A DNA stretch of 64,000 nucleotides from Chelonoidis abingdonii (taxonomy: Eukaryota > Chordata > Testudines > Testudinidae). Position numbers and translations under genes: made by a program. The stretch lies in assembly GCF_003597395.2 (NCBI RefSeq), contig NC_133770.1, forward strand, positions 9,494,978 through 9,558,977, read 5' to 3'. A model generated the notes under the pieces. It had not been told where the DNA came from, made no database searches, and saw nothing but the letters and a program-made list of their open reading frames with translations. Positions 21,933-34,668 of this stretch are shown piece by piece. Every line of letters starts with the position of its first letter. The stretch's first letter is position 1.

Positions 21933-23003
21933 GTACCTTGCCAGATCCATGACACTGTGTGTGACATCCTGCTCCCCTCCCCTTCCATTACAGTGCTAAA
22001 GAGCTGCATTAAAAAAATTCCTCCTGGGTTAAAAGGGCAGGGGATATTGTTACTTGCATGCAGAAAAGTATGTTGTAGCTGGGAAAATAAGAGCTCCCAT
22101 CTTACAGTTAATGAATAGACAGCATGACTGCCATTCTGAAAGAGAGAGATGCAATGTATATTGTAAGTAGAAGATCCCTTGATATGATATTTAACAATGA
22201 TAAAAAGCTATAAATTTAAGTAGCAGCAACAATAAGAGCTAGTGCAGAGTCCTGCTAAAGTAGTATGTGGACTTAGTATGGGTTGATTATATCATCCTCT
22301 GCTGGATGATGCCACACCAATATAACTTGCTGCTTAACCAAGTTTCTCTTTTATCTCACATGACAGAGCCCTATGATTTTGGCGGTGAAAGACCCGGGGT
22401 CAGTCTTGGTATTAGTATATGTGAAGCCACAGTTTGTTACCTTACCATGTCCACTTTAAAGTCTAAATTATATATGAGCCTTAAAAAGTCTCCTCCTAGG
22501 ACCCAATTTGAACTATGGTGGTTTAAGAGGATGTTCAGATTCTGCATTTGGATGCTCTGTTTTCAATTGATTTCATATACAACGAAGGGCAGAACTCTGC
22601 TACCTTCCTCCAAAAGCGCTAAAGGTTCTCTTTGCAAAGAAGGTTGTTGTGACTTTGAGACAAACTGAGCTGGGGTCTCATGTTAGATAGGCCATGGACT
22701 TGTTGGCCCTGATATTGCATCTGAAGTTGAGGTTAAGGATCCTGAATCTAGACCCAGGATTTTCCCTTACATGTTTGCTCCTATCCTAGGAATAGCACCT
22801 CCATATATAAACTTTGGACAGTGAGATGTAATGTGACTATGTTACCATGAGCATGCACTGTCACACTATGAAATATCCATGGCAAAACCATTTGGATCCA
22901 TGCTGCTGACAATATTACTGAGCCAATCTCCCCTCTGGAGGTTCTCGCAGTATGAGGGATGGTCATGCAAGTGCTGCTAAAATGTCTCCTCCTTCTCTGT
23001 CAG
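21933..23003 (+). other. OBSCN: Intron 13
   Basis: 1.07 kb. An open frame at 22267-22668 preceded by 'ctcacatgacag' was inspected as a possible cryptic exon; it has no Ig hallmark and is not called. Confidence 0.5.
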
Positions 23004-23273
23004 CTCCTAGAGTGGTGAAATTCACTACAGGCCTTCACAACATGGTGTCTGAAGAAGGAAAAGAGGCCACATTCAAATGCACCGTCTCCCCCAATGATGC
23101 TGCGGTTACATGGCACAGAAACGGTGTCAAAATTGAAGCCAGTAAGAAACATGTGATCTCTCAGAAGGACACCAGTCACAGCCTCACCATCACTGACCTG
23201 ACTCTGGAGGATGCAGCAGAAATCTCAGCCAATGCAGAGGGTGTGGAAAGCAAAGCCACCCTCACAGTCCGAG
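23004..23273 (+). CDS. OBSCN: Obscurin Ig-14 exon
   Basis: A 270-nt exon starting with CT, so the junction codon becomes Ala (APRVVKF). B strand TFKCTVS, core Trp in VTWHRNG. The F strand is EDAAEISANAEG, without Tyr or Cys. This is the first Cys-less F-strand domain of the alternating series. Acceptor ctctgtcag, donor gtgaga. Confidence 0.9.
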
Positions 23274-23556
23274 GTGAGAGAATAAGGTCCCTTTGACTGA
23301 CTGTCATCCATATTGTGAGATGTGTTGTTTTGTACGTTCCTTCTACTGACTTTCTGACTTTGCCATGGGGATGAAAAATGCATGTGTTCCACATGTTAGA
23401 ATAGTGTCCAGAGTGTTGCAGTGCTGGAGATGCGGCCTCTGTTCACATGGATTTTCCCCAGCTTTGATTTCTTCAGAAGCCATCATTTTAATCTTACTTT
23501 AGGGCCAGTTTTCTGGAGTCTCTCAACTTTTACTCTTGTCTCCTTTCATTTGCCAG

Positions 23557-23823
23557 AGGCGCCGGTGACGTTCAAGAAGAAACTGGAGCCCAAAACGGTT
23601 GAGGAGAGGGACACGGTGGTCCTGGAGGTAGAGCTGAGCAAGCCTTCCGTGGAGGTGAAATGGATGAGGAACAGCATCATGCTGAAGTCCAGTGACAACA
23701 TTGAGATCAAGGCCGAAGGGACGAAACACAGCTTGATGATTAAAAACATCACCTTTGCTGATCGGGGCTTCTATTGCTGTGAGACTCTCGAAGAGAAGAC
23801 CCAGGCTAAGCTGAATGTGCAAA
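23557..23823 (+). CDS. OBSCN: Obscurin Ig-15 exon
   Basis: A 267-nt exon, acceptor tttgccag, donor gtaagc. Opens EAPVTFKKKLEPKTVEER. The B strand is VVLEVELS (Cys replaced by Val), core Trp in VKWMRNS, F strand DRGFYCCET with adjacent cysteines. It is the only domain here whose last base is A rather than G. Joined to TG of the next exon it makes Met (VQ-MRQ), which agrees with the VEMRQ junction I recall in human obscurin and so confirms the boundary. Confidence 0.9.
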
Positions 23824-24984
23824 GTAAGCTAATGTTGAATGTCCACCTGTGCTGTAGCCAATGTTAGGAGGCTGGTTTTGGGAATGCAGGTGTTTCCTCT
23901 TAGCTCGCTGCCAGTCAAATGACTGTGTGGGAGAACGTGAGTGCTGGAGCTTCCACAGCTGATTGGTTGTTTGCTCTGACCTCCTCCTTCTACTGTTTCC
24001 AACTACCACAGTCCCGTGTCTATTGGCTTCACTCTCCCAGTTCACCATTACATCTCTGAGCTCATCCTTTGTCCCCTCAAATTTCCTCACCCCTTTCCAT
24101 TCTGTATTTTGCCCCATGCGTTTGATCCTATGAAATCATTCCTCTTCCCACCATTCCACATTCCACCTCTCTTCCTTACAGTACCCCCCACAAAACAGCT
24201 CTTGAAATGCAATTAACGTTAAAATAACAAATCTTCTACCAACAAGTGTTTTAGTGTTCAAATAAACTAACGCTCTTCAGTCTGCAACCTCTGTAATTCA
24301 GCCTCCTTCTCTGCATTCCCTTTGTCTTCATTTGTAATGCCATATCTTCATTTAGGTTGTATGTGCTCCAGGGCAAGGATCTGTCCAGTTATATGTCCGT
24401 AAAGCACCATTAGGAGTTTGAATGCTATATAAATAATAAATTATATTTAGGCACCTTTTGAATATTGAACAGTTGAAGAGAGAGGTTCGGGAGGCTGAGC
24501 TCTTATGTAATGGTCCAGATGTGAACTTGGCGGTTCTGCTGAATTTGGATATGGTGTTCTGGCTCATGTCTGTATCTAGTGTGTACACAGGAAATCCATA
24601 GAGCTAAGAGTTCAGCAGTAAGAAATATTCTTAACAGGACCAGAAACCCTGGGAAACTCACCTGGCTTTGCATTTTGTTAAAATTCAAAACTCAGATTAT
24701 CTTTGTGGAATGGTTGAAAACCTTGGGGTGAGTTTTTGACCAAACCCAGGCCAGTTTATGGCTTTGCCATGAAATCCTGTGAAATTTGTGGGTTTCAGTG
24801 ATTTCAGTGGAAGGCCGGGTATAGTTCAGTCTTGCGGAGGTTTTGGGTTTGTTCAGACCCAGAGTTTAGAGGTTGCGAACGGACATGGATCAAAAGCAAA
24901 GCAGCTGCTGTGAAACATCTGTAAGGCGTCTGGCCTTAGAGCAGCTTTAGCTAGTATAGATCTCAGAGTTATAAAGTGTGATGC
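23824..24984 (+). other. OBSCN: Intron 15, left part
   Basis: First 1.2 kb of the 8.8-kb intron; no element recognised with confidence. Confidence 0.45.
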
Positions 24985-25860
24985 TTCCCAGGGGTACCCA
25001 GGGTTGTGAGGTACCTAGCTAAGACCAGCTCCTAGCGTGCGGGAGTCTTATCAGTGCCTGCTGTGGATCAGCTCCCTGAAACCACTGGCCTCTGGCAACA
25101 CAAGTGTTGCCTGCCAGGCCTCTGCAGGCCTTGTTCTCTTTGTACAGGTTAGCGAGAGGCACACTCCAATCTCCGAGACCTCTGAGCAGCCCTCTGCAGG
25201 GCCCAGCCCCTGCTCCACTGGACGCACAACTCTTAGACCTGCTATTCCCAAAGCACACAACTGTCTGTAAGATTCAGCTCAACACACAACACACAAAGAT
25301 GTGTAGTGAAAACAATAATAAGTTTATTATCAAAGAATATGGATTCTAGAGAGAGAAAGTCAGAATATTGGAAACAAACGGTTACATACAAAACAAAATC
25401 ATAACACACTTTACGTTCTGGACCCTAAACTTAACTAGCAAAGCATTCCCCTATCCCCAGCAAAATAGCTTACCCATGTCCTTTCCCCAGCATTTCCAAG
25501 CCCTTTGGCAGCTTGTCCTCACAGATGGAAGAAATGAGTTTGCACCTCTGTACCCCTTTGTTATGCCCCCAGAAGTTCATTGTCCTTATTTGTAAACAGG
25601 GCTCTGCCCTGCTGGTTCACATCTTCCTGTATATTTCCTTTCTTAGAAGATTTCACAATCAAAGGTATCAGAAATTGATGCCCAAGTGTATTAAAAAAAA
25701 CCCATGGCTGTGTAATCTCTTTCACACACTGTTTCTATAGTTTCTTCCTTTTCAGAGTTTTTCTTGCTGTCCTCCGGCAAGAGACACTGTTTTAATATCC
25801 AGATACAGGATAGTTATCAGCTCTGGTGGCAGCTGCTCATCCAACCTCCACCAAACTGAT
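24985..25860 (-). mobile_element. LTR-retrotransposon-like LTR, antisense
   Basis: AT-rich block with 'aataataagtttattatcaa' (reverse complement of a polyadenylation-type AATAAACTTATT) followed by long A- and C-rich stretches. The layout resembles 55449-56239. No open reading frames of interest; boundaries are approximate. Confidence 0.4.
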
Positions 25861-26242
25861 TAGGCCTGGGAAACAGCAGACTGTGGCTGCGATGAGGAAG
25901 ATAAAAAGTACCAACCAGGCAGTTAGAGGGCAGGGATATTTAGCGGGTCCATGGACAGTAGAATGATAATGAACAAAATGTATGCAGTACCTGTTGTTTC
26001 TGCAAGTACCATATATCTTATTTTAGAAGCTGCCTTTCTTCAGTAGTTTAACTTTTACAATTCAAACTGTAGGAGAAGGCAATTAAATACAGTAGAAGGC
26101 ATCCTTTGAAGCAGCTTTTGATATGTTACCAGGAGTATATTGAGTTTTACAGGCTTTGAGATTTTAGCATCACTTTAGTTCTCTTGACCTGTATTTTTGT
26201 ATTTTATTGAGAATACATTGGAAAGGGAAACACTGTCAAATC

Positions 26243-26306
26243 AAACTTGGCTATTAACCCCCACCCCTGTCCCAATATTTCAAACTTGCTATCTGGTCAC
26301 CCTAAG
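26243..26306. mobile_element. Fragment of 'gtcaccctag' MITE
   Basis: 'cccacccctgtcccaatatt' and 'ttgctatctggtcaccctaa' match the right end of the full element at 38152-38274. Confidence 0.5.
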
Positions 26307-26814
26307 CCACATAACCATATCATGCAGTGCTTGCAACTCATGCAGTGTAACTTTGGAATAATACAGGACAGCTTGTATGTGAAATAACTTTAAATAAAAG
26401 TGAAACTGACTAGCCCGTGTTCATTGCTCAAGCTGCCATAAATTTATAAATCACATGTATAGAGTTGCGTGAATGCATCACAATGAATTTGTCTCCTTTT
26501 CCTGCTTTTAGTACATCTGCTAGCAAATAATGATTGCCTCAAATTTATTCATTAATAAAAGAAGGATTTTTTTATTTGAAATTTTTTATTTTGTTAACTT
26601 TGAAGATTAATCTTCAACATACCTATTCATTAAGGGGATGTACAATATAACAGAGCAGCCAGTAAACATGCACAAATATTTGGTACATGGTATTCCAAGT
26701 TTGAATTTTCTGTGTTAGTTGTGGTTGTTCACATCAATCACATGACATTACACTGTTTTTAACTGGATGAACATTACTCTTTGCAATTAGGTTTTCAGCA
26801 CAAATGCAAGGGAA

Positions 26815-27060
26815 AGGATGGTCTTGTATTTACGACACTGGACTAAGATTTAGGAGATTTTGCCTTTGATTCTACCGTAGACTTCCTGTGTGTGAGCCTG
26901 AGCAAATCATTTAATCTCATTTGCCTCAGTTTCCCATCTGTAAAATGAGGATAATGATCCTTGCTTGTCTAAACAGATTGTGATCTATTAGAGATAGCAA
27001 TTGTTTCTTGCCATGTGTATGCACAATGTAGCACAATGGGGCCCTGATCTAAGTTAGGAT
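26815..27060 (+). mobile_element. MIR-like SINE
   Basis: Classic MIR order: 'cactggactaagatttagga', 'gattctaccgtagacttcct', 'tgcctcagtttcccatctgt', 'aaaatgaggataatgatcct'. Confidence 0.6.
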
Positions 27061-28564
27061 GTATACACACTCTAATAATACAAATTATAAATAAGCATAA
27101 AATATTTGGAAATTCATGAACACTTTCCATGAATGCTTGTAAGGTTAAACTTAACCTTCATGTTCCATGGACATTTGTGCTAATATACTTAGTTTACTTG
27201 CATGTTCATAGGGACCCCGCCCCCCAAACAGTGAGAATATGGACAAAGCAAATTCACATTTAAATTAGAGCAGGAATTGATATAAATAGTAGGCAGTAAA
27301 TTGGGTATTTAAAATTCTTTCATTTGAAATAATCTCAGGCATTGTTAGTAACATTTGAAAATCTATTTTTTAAACATTATTAGTAACTTTTTAAAACTAA
27401 GCAACCTTTAACCTGAGTGTCCCTTTAATATTTATAATGTACAATCAGCATTTAGGACGCTTAGAAAACCTGTACTATGGAATTTAGCTATAACTCAAGA
27501 AGTTATGTACAGAAATCCCCAGCTTTCTGTCTTAATTGTACTAGACTGTTTGGCTGGGTCCATGCCCATAGTAAATGTAAAATATAATACAATATTATAC
27601 AGAGATGTAGAATGCAGTGGAACACAATACACTCTGCTTCTCTGTCATCTTTCATGCAAGGTGCCTGAAAACACTTTACCTTTTATAGGAAACATTCAGC
27701 ATTCCTTCCAACAAAGCTGTCTGTCACTTCCAGACTGATGAATGAAAAGCAAAACAGCTCTGGTACCCCGATCACTGCTTATATTGTAATGGCTTGGCTA
27801 CTGTTAATTGCTGCAACAATTGTTTTCCTCATTAGGGTTTTGCATGCTTTGTGCTGTGCAAGGCTAATTTCATGTCTCTTTTTTTAACTTCCCATTCTGA
27901 AGACAAGAGGGGATTTCTGTGCCAGATGATTTTTTTTCCGTTGTGCTTCCCGTACATCTGGCTCCACTTTCATCACTTAGTTATTCTTAGCTTCTCTGCA
28001 TGAGATAGCCCTAAATAGGGGTGTTAATGCTTACAGATTAGTGAGTGCTGGAACTGAATGCATAGTGAAATTTAAAATGTACAAGGTGATCTGAAACAAA
28101 CTGTGACTTTACAAAGGGGAACAAAGGGGATTCTCTTTGCATATGATCAGCCCTGCTTTCTTTATAAGAAGGCATAGGAAAAGGTGTCCATTTTAAGAAA
28201 ATCTCAGCTATACGGTATGCAATATTTATGATTCATACAAGTCAGAATGCAAAGGATTATAAGCCTAATTCTGATATCACGCTGATTTTACACCAAAGCC
28301 AAGATTTTAAAAAGTAGCAGCCTAAAGTGACGCTCCTAAATGCATATTCAGGCAGCTAAATAAATGTCCTGATTTTTAAAACTGCTGGATAGAGCTGTGC
28401 GAACGACTGATTTGATTTGGGTAGAAAAGAAACCAACTATTTTGATACTTTTTGAGGAAATCAGAAATGTCAGAAAAATTTCATTTTGGGTTGAACAAAA
28501 TTTTTCATTGTGAGCGTTTTAAGGACAACGGAGGAAATGAAGGGCTGGATCTATGAGAAGCTGC

Positions 28565-29460
28565 TGTCATAAATAGATAGCTAAGGATTAATGTTTCTTT
28601 TACCTGTAAAGGGTTAACAAAGGGAACCAAACACCTGACCAGAGGACCAATCAGGAAACTGGATTTTTCAAAGTCAGGGAGGGACGAGCGGAATTTTTTG
28701 GGTCTGAGTCTTTTTCTTGTTGTCTCTCAGCTATGAGAAGGTTCGTTCTATCTTCTAATCTTCTGTTTCCAAATTGAAAGTACAGGTAGCAAACAATATA
28801 GGCTTTTATGTTGTTTTTGGTGGTATTTACATGTGTGTAGCTTGCTGGAATGTTTCAAATTGGATATCTTTTTGAATCAGACTGTGTATTCATATTTTTC
28901 TATAAGCATAGCCCTGTATTGTCACTTGATGCAGAGATTATATTCTTATGTCTTTTCTTTCTTTTTATATAAAGTTTTCTTTTTAAGACTTGTTTGAGTT
29001 TTTCTCTCTGGGGTAGGTTAAGGAACGAAGGGGAGGGAATTCTCTTTGTGTTAGATCTATGGAGGGTGAAACTCTGCAGCACCAGGGAATTGGTGGGAGG
29101 GGAGGAGAGATAGAATCTTTTCTGTTTCCTTGTATTTGGGGTTTGTCTCTTTGTGAAATAGAGGAGACATGCTTATTGGTATTGTGATGTAAAAGAGATT
29201 GCATCAGTACTCCCAGGTTAGCCAGAGAGGAAAGTCTGTGGTAGGAGAGAGAGGGGAAGGGAAGTGGGTTATTTCCCTTTGCGTAAGACTCAGGGCTTCT
29301 GGTCTTGGGGTCCTCCAGGGCTGGAGAGACCAGAGGGGGCCAAAACCCTGGAATTTTTGGATGGTGGCAGCGAGATCAAAGCTAAGCTGGTAAATAAGCT
29401 TAGAAGGGTTCATGCTAGGCACCCAGATTTCAGGACGCTAAGGTCCAGATTTGGGAGTTG
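28565..29460 (+). mobile_element. Solo LTR, TGTCATAAATA family
   Basis: Begins TGTCATAAATAGATAGC. Contains 'ctctcagctatgagaaggtt', a 'ttttatataaagttttc' stretch that may serve as TATA/polyadenylation region, and a primer-binding-like 'ggatggtggcagcgagatca' near the right end. No gag/pol sequence is present, so this is a solo or truncated LTR. The right boundary is approximate. Confidence 0.6.
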
Positions 29461-29951
29461 GGCTTATGATAGCTGCTACTGGTGGTGTTTACTGCTCGAC
29501 CACCCTTTTTATCCAATTGCCCAGTGGTTGGAGCACTCAGCCAGGATGTGGAAGAACTGAGCTCAAGTCCCTGCACCAGAGTAGGGTTTTGAACCTCGGT
29601 TTCCTGCAACCCAGGTGAGGTCCCTGACTTCTGGGCTATTAGGTATAAGAATGGCAACTACCTAGCCCCCGATTCTTCATTTTTTGGCCAAATTTTTTTC
29701 CAGCCAAAATGTTTTTGCCCAGCTCTAGTGCTGCACACCTAACAGTTCATATTGAAACTTTTAAGTGCTCAGTAGTCTTGAACATTGGGGCACTTATTTA
29801 GATGCTTTGCATTGGGCTAAGAAGCTTGATTTTAGGAAGCCATTTTTAATAATTTTAATCTGCATTGATACCATTTGGCCTGATCCTGCTCTCATTTACA
29901 CTAGTGCAAATGCAGAGGAGTAACCGTAAAGTCAATTGAGTTACACTATTG

Positions 29952-30270
29952 CAGAGTTTCTCAAAGAGGGGTCGCCGCTTGTGTAGGGAAAGCCCCTGGC
30001 GGACCCGGCTGGTGTGTTTATCTGCCGCATCCACGGGTCCAGCCAGTCGCGGCTCCCACTGGCCGCGGATTGCTGCTCCGGGCCAATGGGAGCTGCTGGA
30101 AGCGGCGTGGGCCGAGGGACTTACTGGCCACCGCTTCCAGCAGCTCCCATTGGCCCAGAGCAGCGATCCGCGGTTCCGGCCTGACCTGTGGACAGGACAG
30201 GTAAATACACTGGCCCAGCCCACCAGGGGCTTTCCCTACACAAGCATCGACCCCTGTTTGAGAAACCCTG
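29952..30270. mobile_element. hAT-type MITE with long TIRs and 8-bp TSD
   Basis: Starts CAGAGTTTCTCAAAGAGGGG and ends CCCCTGTTTGAGAAACCCTG; the inverted similarity extends through 'cttgtgtagggaaagcccct' and 'aggggctttccctacacaag'. Flanks cactattg and ccctattg form a 7/8 target-site duplication. It has an internal palindrome as in 14358-14586. Confidence 0.8.
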
Positions 30271-30307
30271 CCCTATTGTGAAAGCAGTGTGAGAGCAGTA
30301 ACTAGAA

Positions 30308-30619
30308 CAGGGGTAGGCAACCTATGGCACGCGTGCCGAAGGCGGCACGTGAGCTGATTTTCAATGGCACTCACACTGCCCGGGTCCTGGCCACCGGTCT
30401 GGGGGGCTCTGCATGTTAATTTAATTTTAAATGAAGCTTCTTAAATATTTTAAAAACCTTATTTACTTTACATACAACAATAGTTTAGTTTATATATTAT
30501 AGACTTATAGAAAGAGACCTTCTAAAAACGTTGAAATGTATTACTGGCACGCAAAACCTTAAATTAGAGTGAAGAAATGAAGACTCGGCACAGCACTTTG
30601 AAAAGGTTGCCGACCCCTG
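30308..30619 (+). mobile_element. hAT-type MITE with perfect 8-bp TSD
   Basis: TIRs CAGGGGTAGGCAACCT and AGGTTGCCGACCCCTG. The flanks aactagaa (30300-30307) and aactagaa (30620-30627) are identical, the hAT hallmark. No transposase. A reverse-orientation relative begins at 63784. Confidence 0.85.
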
Positions 30620-31500
30620 AACTAGAATATTAATATTGAGAGGGAAGATTGGATATCTCTTGACATAATTCCAGCCTGTAATATTTTCTTTTAAAGTAAC
30701 CCTTTAAAGGCTTTTCCCCAGATGCCTTCATGGGGGAGGATATTCACAAAAGAAGAAATTCATGCCAGGCCTATCTTTACTATATGCCTGGACGGCGTCT
30801 GCTGAGAACTTGCTCCATTTCTTGAGTTGGTGTTTTTTGCTAATGCCTTCCCCTCCAGCTCATCCCCAGCAACCTAAGCACATTCCCTGTTTGAAGTGCT
30901 GAAGTATCTGTTAAACCAGAGGAAAGGTCATCACAGCAGCAGGCACACCAGGTTCTTTGGAAACATCTTTCAGCTTAAAGAATGAGACACCATAGAGGGG
31001 GGCGGGAATGGCCGTAAACTTAGATGAAGAGTCAAGGAATAATAAAGCCTAAGATAGAATGGAGTTCAAAATTTGTGTCTGAGAAAGGGAAGCGACAGTG
31101 CAAACTCCGGGGAAAATGTCTGTTCTCCCCTTGTGGGGCATGGGCAAAGAATGTCCCGGGGGACAAATCTTGTCTCGGCCTCAGTGGCTGTGGAAAAGAT
31201 GCCTTGGCAGAGGAACCAGTGCAATTCCATTGGACAGAGACTGAGTGAGATTTAGAGATTTGTTGTAGGTACTGCATATTCCCTGCTGTGTGGAGGAACA
31301 GGGCAGCAATGCACAGTAGGAAGGGCCAAAGGATCCATCACTGTACGGATTCTTTGGCTTTCTTCCTGAGGCAGAAGGGGTTGGGGCCTAGTTTCTGAAA
31401 CAGCTCCATGGAGCAGTTCCACAGTCACTCTGGAGCCTAGGGGGTGGAGTCCATCAATGGCAGGAGGGTTTTGAGTCTTGAAGAAAACAGTGAACACCTA

Positions 31501-31800
31501 AGGGTATGTCTACACTACCCGCCGGATCGGTGGGTAGTGATTGATCTATCCGAGATCTATGTATCGTGTCTCATCTAGAAGTGATACATCAATCCCTGAA
31601 CGCACTCCCTGTCTACTCCAGAACTCCACCAGGGTGAGAGGTGGAAGCGGAGTCGACGAGGGAGTGGCGGCCGTCAATCTCGCGCCCCGAGGATGCGAAG
31701 TAAGTTGATCTAAGATACGTTGACTTCAGCTATGCTATTCTCATAGTTGAAGTTGTGTATTTTAGATCGACATGCCACCCCCCAGGGTAGACTAGGCCTT
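31501..31800. mobile_element. MITE, 'gtctacact' TIR family
   Basis: Left end AGGGTATGTCTACACTACCC and right end GGGTAGACTAGGCCTT are imperfect inverted repeats. The interior includes 'gtagtgattgatctatccga' and the facing 'ttagatcgacatgccacccc'. The left TIR is the one seen at 46332. Confidence 0.6.
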
Positions 31801-32329
31801 TAAGACCCAGGCCCTAGTCACAACCATGAAACTGAGCACCCATGTGAACTCCTGGTAATGCTTGGATATCTGGATCCATATCTAAACTTTGTGGCTTGGG
31901 TTCATCTCTTCTGCAGACACATTAGAAGGTTGGACTATTCTCAGTTCAGCCTTGTGGAGTTTAAAGTTTTGTGAATGTTTTATGGTTTTACTGAAGTTAA
32001 CTATCCTATTTTTTTCTGGTATTTTAATCCATTTTTAAGGGTGATTCAGTTTTAAATATTATATTGATCTTTCTAATTGATGGGCTGTTGGTGCTATATA
32101 TTCAGGGTAGGTAAAACTCCCCAAAAGTGAGGCTGCTTCCAGTGGGTGTCCTAGCCACTACACTGCATACTATGAGACTTTTTTATACAAATGTTTCACT
32201 CTTTCCTTTACCTGCTATTTTCGCTCCATAGTTTATCCTTTTTGGAATGCTGACAAGGACTGATTCATTGTTCCTTGCGCTCCCCCATCTGTCTGGTGTA
32301 CCTACCTGTTGTCTCTCATTTGTATATGG

Positions 32330-32455
32330 CCTGTAAACTCTTCAGGTTAGGAACTGTTTCTTTGTTCTGTGTTGTACAGTGTCTAGCCCAGTGGGGTCAT
32401 GGTCCGTGACACAGGCTTCTAGGCACTACTGCAATACAAATAAATAACAAAAATT
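32330..32455 (+). mobile_element. MIR/L2-type SINE tail
   Basis: 'gtaaactcttcaggttagga', 'gttgtacagtgtctagccca' and 'aatacaaataaataa' follow the tail pattern seen at 9876-9955 and 14587-14690. The core is missing. Confidence 0.4.
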
Positions 32456-32622
32456 ACCTTCTCTAGGGCATCTGGTACTGGCCAGTGTCAGTGAGTGGTT
32501 TGATTCACTTTTGTTTGTTTGAAGTGGCTGATCTGCTACCTTTGCTCTGAGTGAGTGGATGGAGAGGTTATCTTTGCTTCCAATGCAATATCTCCAACCC
32601 TTCAATATCGTTTGTTTTTCAG

Positions 32623-32889
32623 TGAGGCAGATCAAACTGGTGAAAGGCCTGCAGCCGCTGGAAGCCCGTGAAAAGGGGACTGTCACCTTCGAGCTGGAGC
32701 TGTCTCATGAGGATGTGGAAGGAAGCTGGATGAAGGACAGTCTGAAACTGAAACCAGGGGAGAACTGCCACATTAGCATCCTGGGAAAGAAACATTCACT
32801 GACACTTTCGTCCCTGAAGCTAGAAGACTCAGGCCTTATCTCCTTCAAGACAGAAGGCATCCATTCTTCAGGGAGGCTTATAGTAACAG
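32623..32889 (+). CDS. OBSCN: Obscurin Ig-16 exon
   Basis: A 267-nt exon after an 8.8-kb intron; acceptor gtttttcag, donor gtatat. Starts TG, giving junction Met with Ig-15. The B strand FELELS lacks Cys, the core Trp lies in GSWMKDS, and the F strand LEDSGLISFKTEG also lacks Cys, so this is the most Cys-poor domain here. It is paired with Ig-15, which likewise has no B-strand Cys. Confidence 0.9.
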
Positions 32890-33780
32890 GTATATACCTC
32901 TGCAGTGTGGAACTCTGCTTGGGATGGGTTCCGGTAGAACAGACAGTACATGCCACAGGTTGACTGAGAGTGAAATAGTCCATCTGGGTATGTCTTTGAT
33001 TAGTTGTTATGCCAGAGGTTTTCAGAGCCGTGGCATGTCAGTATTCTGCAGTTCATGGCAAGTGGAGTTTGCACCTCGCTTCTGTATTTACTGTTGAGAT
33101 GCACAAGAAAACAGCAGAGAAAGCTGATATAAATATACCCTTTCACACATCCCCACCTATTATTATGTATGATTGATGATTACCCGTTATTAAGTACTGA
33201 CAATTTGCTTGGTGCTGTTTAAGGTACCAAGTGAAGGCAATTCTTTCCCTTATTGTGCATGGAACTCCCTTCTTGAGCTGGTGTCTCCTTGATTCAGATC
33301 CCTCCCGAAGACCCACCTTTTCTCTGTTGCCAACCAGTAACTATAATGGTATAGATGTAGGGTAATTTATGACTGTCTTTAGATCTTTATATAGATAATG
33401 TATATGCTGTCGTTAAAACTGTGTATAATCAGGATGCAGATGATTGCCGTTTGTCCACCTTGCTTGCTTGCTTGTTCCTTGTCTGTATCTGAATGTCATG
33501 GCAGTGTCTTTGTCTTCCTTTTTATTTATACAGAGCTTAGCACATTCTGTCTGCTACCAGGAACAAATAATAATTAATCATAATGACATTATGTACTGAA
33601 TAAATTAAATATGGGCTGTGAGCCAATGGCAGAATATGCAAAACTATTTTTTCTTTCCTTTTTTTTTTTGCTTACAGGATATAGTAATCACTTAAGATGT
33701 ATCCTATTTATTGATTATTCTCTGAGTCTTGTGCTCCTACCAAACCCAATCCTCCTCTTACTGTATTTTCTTTTTGGCAG
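32890..33780 (+). other. OBSCN: Intron 16
   Basis: 891 bp. No element recognised; a poly-T run lies near 33651-33670. Confidence 0.45.
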
Positions 33781-33893
33781 AGTTGCCTGTGAAAATAAAC
33801 AAGGCTTTGGTCGACATCAAAGCTCCTGAGAAGTCTAAAGTGACGTTTGAGTGTGAGCTCTCCAGACCTAATGTGGAGGTCAAGTGGTTTAAG
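33781..33893 (+). CDS. OBSCN: Obscurin Ig-17, 5' half-exon
   Basis: 113 nt, acceptor tttttggcag, donor gtacag. It encodes strands A to C: ELPVKINKAL, VTFECELSRPNVEVKWFK, and ends exactly after a codon (phase 0) just past the core Trp. Entry phase 1 and exit phase 0 make it non-skippable on its own. The reading frame would run on into the intron but loses Ig similarity at the gtacag donor. Confidence 0.88.
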
Positions 33894-34264
33894 GTACAGC
33901 ACTTAGCAGACAATAAAGTCTTCATTTTTCATTTAAGGCCTGATCCATCTTCTCCAGAAGTCAGTGGACACCTTTCCATTAACTTCAAAAGGAGATGGGT
34001 ATGGGCTGTTTCTATGCAGCTCTGGTTATCCAACATTAATCAAAACTCTTGGTTTCTTTATCTGTGAGCTCGTACAGTCTGCCTTACCTCTGTCTAGAGT
34101 GTTTGCTTACTAATCTTTAAGGGTGTTTTCATGGAGGTAGTCCCAAATTTCAACTTCTCTGGAATTTGCAGTAAACTTGCAGATTTTTGGTGCTTTTATG
34201 TAAGGCTTGTTGATGACTATTGGTCCAGTCTCCTGACTCATTTAACCACAAGGCATGTTGTCAA

Positions 34265-34450
34265 ATTATTACAATATAGGACTAGGATCCAGGATTCTTG
34301 GGTTCTATTTGCACTCCTGGGCATGTTAGATTGCCTCTCCTGGGCCTCAGGTCATCCCTTTGTAAAATGGGGACAATAGTGACAAGTCTCAGAGTGGTGG
34401 AGTGAGGCTTAATTATTTACTCTTTGTAAAGTGCTTTGAGGCCCTCGGAT
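34265..34450 (+). mobile_element. MIR-like SINE in the intron splitting Ig-17
   Basis: 'actaggatccaggattcttg', 'ctgggcctcaggtcatccct', 'ttgtaaaatggggacaatag' and 'gtaaagtgctttgag' follow MIR order. Confidence 0.5.
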
Positions 34451-34668
34451 GAGTTCCAGTTCCTCAAAGTTTTAAGCACATGCTTAAGTCCATCCCTATT
34501 TGGTGATGCATTCACACATATGCTTAACTTCAATCATGTGCTTAAGTCCCATTGACGTAAGTGAGACATAAGCATGTGTATAAAGTTAGGTAGGTGTGAA
34601 TGCTGCACTGAACCAAGGCTTATATAAGGGTAATAAGTGATGATCCTGGTTTGGTTTTTGCCTTCTAG

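Larger units (their letters stand above)
25861..28564 (+). other. OBSCN: Intron 15, middle, AT-rich
   Basis: Mostly unique AT-rich DNA. Contains the MITE fragment at 26243-26306 and the MIR at 26815-27060. No Ig-like remnants seen. Confidence 0.45.

Noticed and set aside
22267..22668. 133-codon plus-strand frame with acceptor-like 'ctcacatgacag' in intron 13
   Set aside because: No Trp/Cys pattern of an Ig domain, no symmetric donor, and Ig-13 and Ig-14 join in frame without it.
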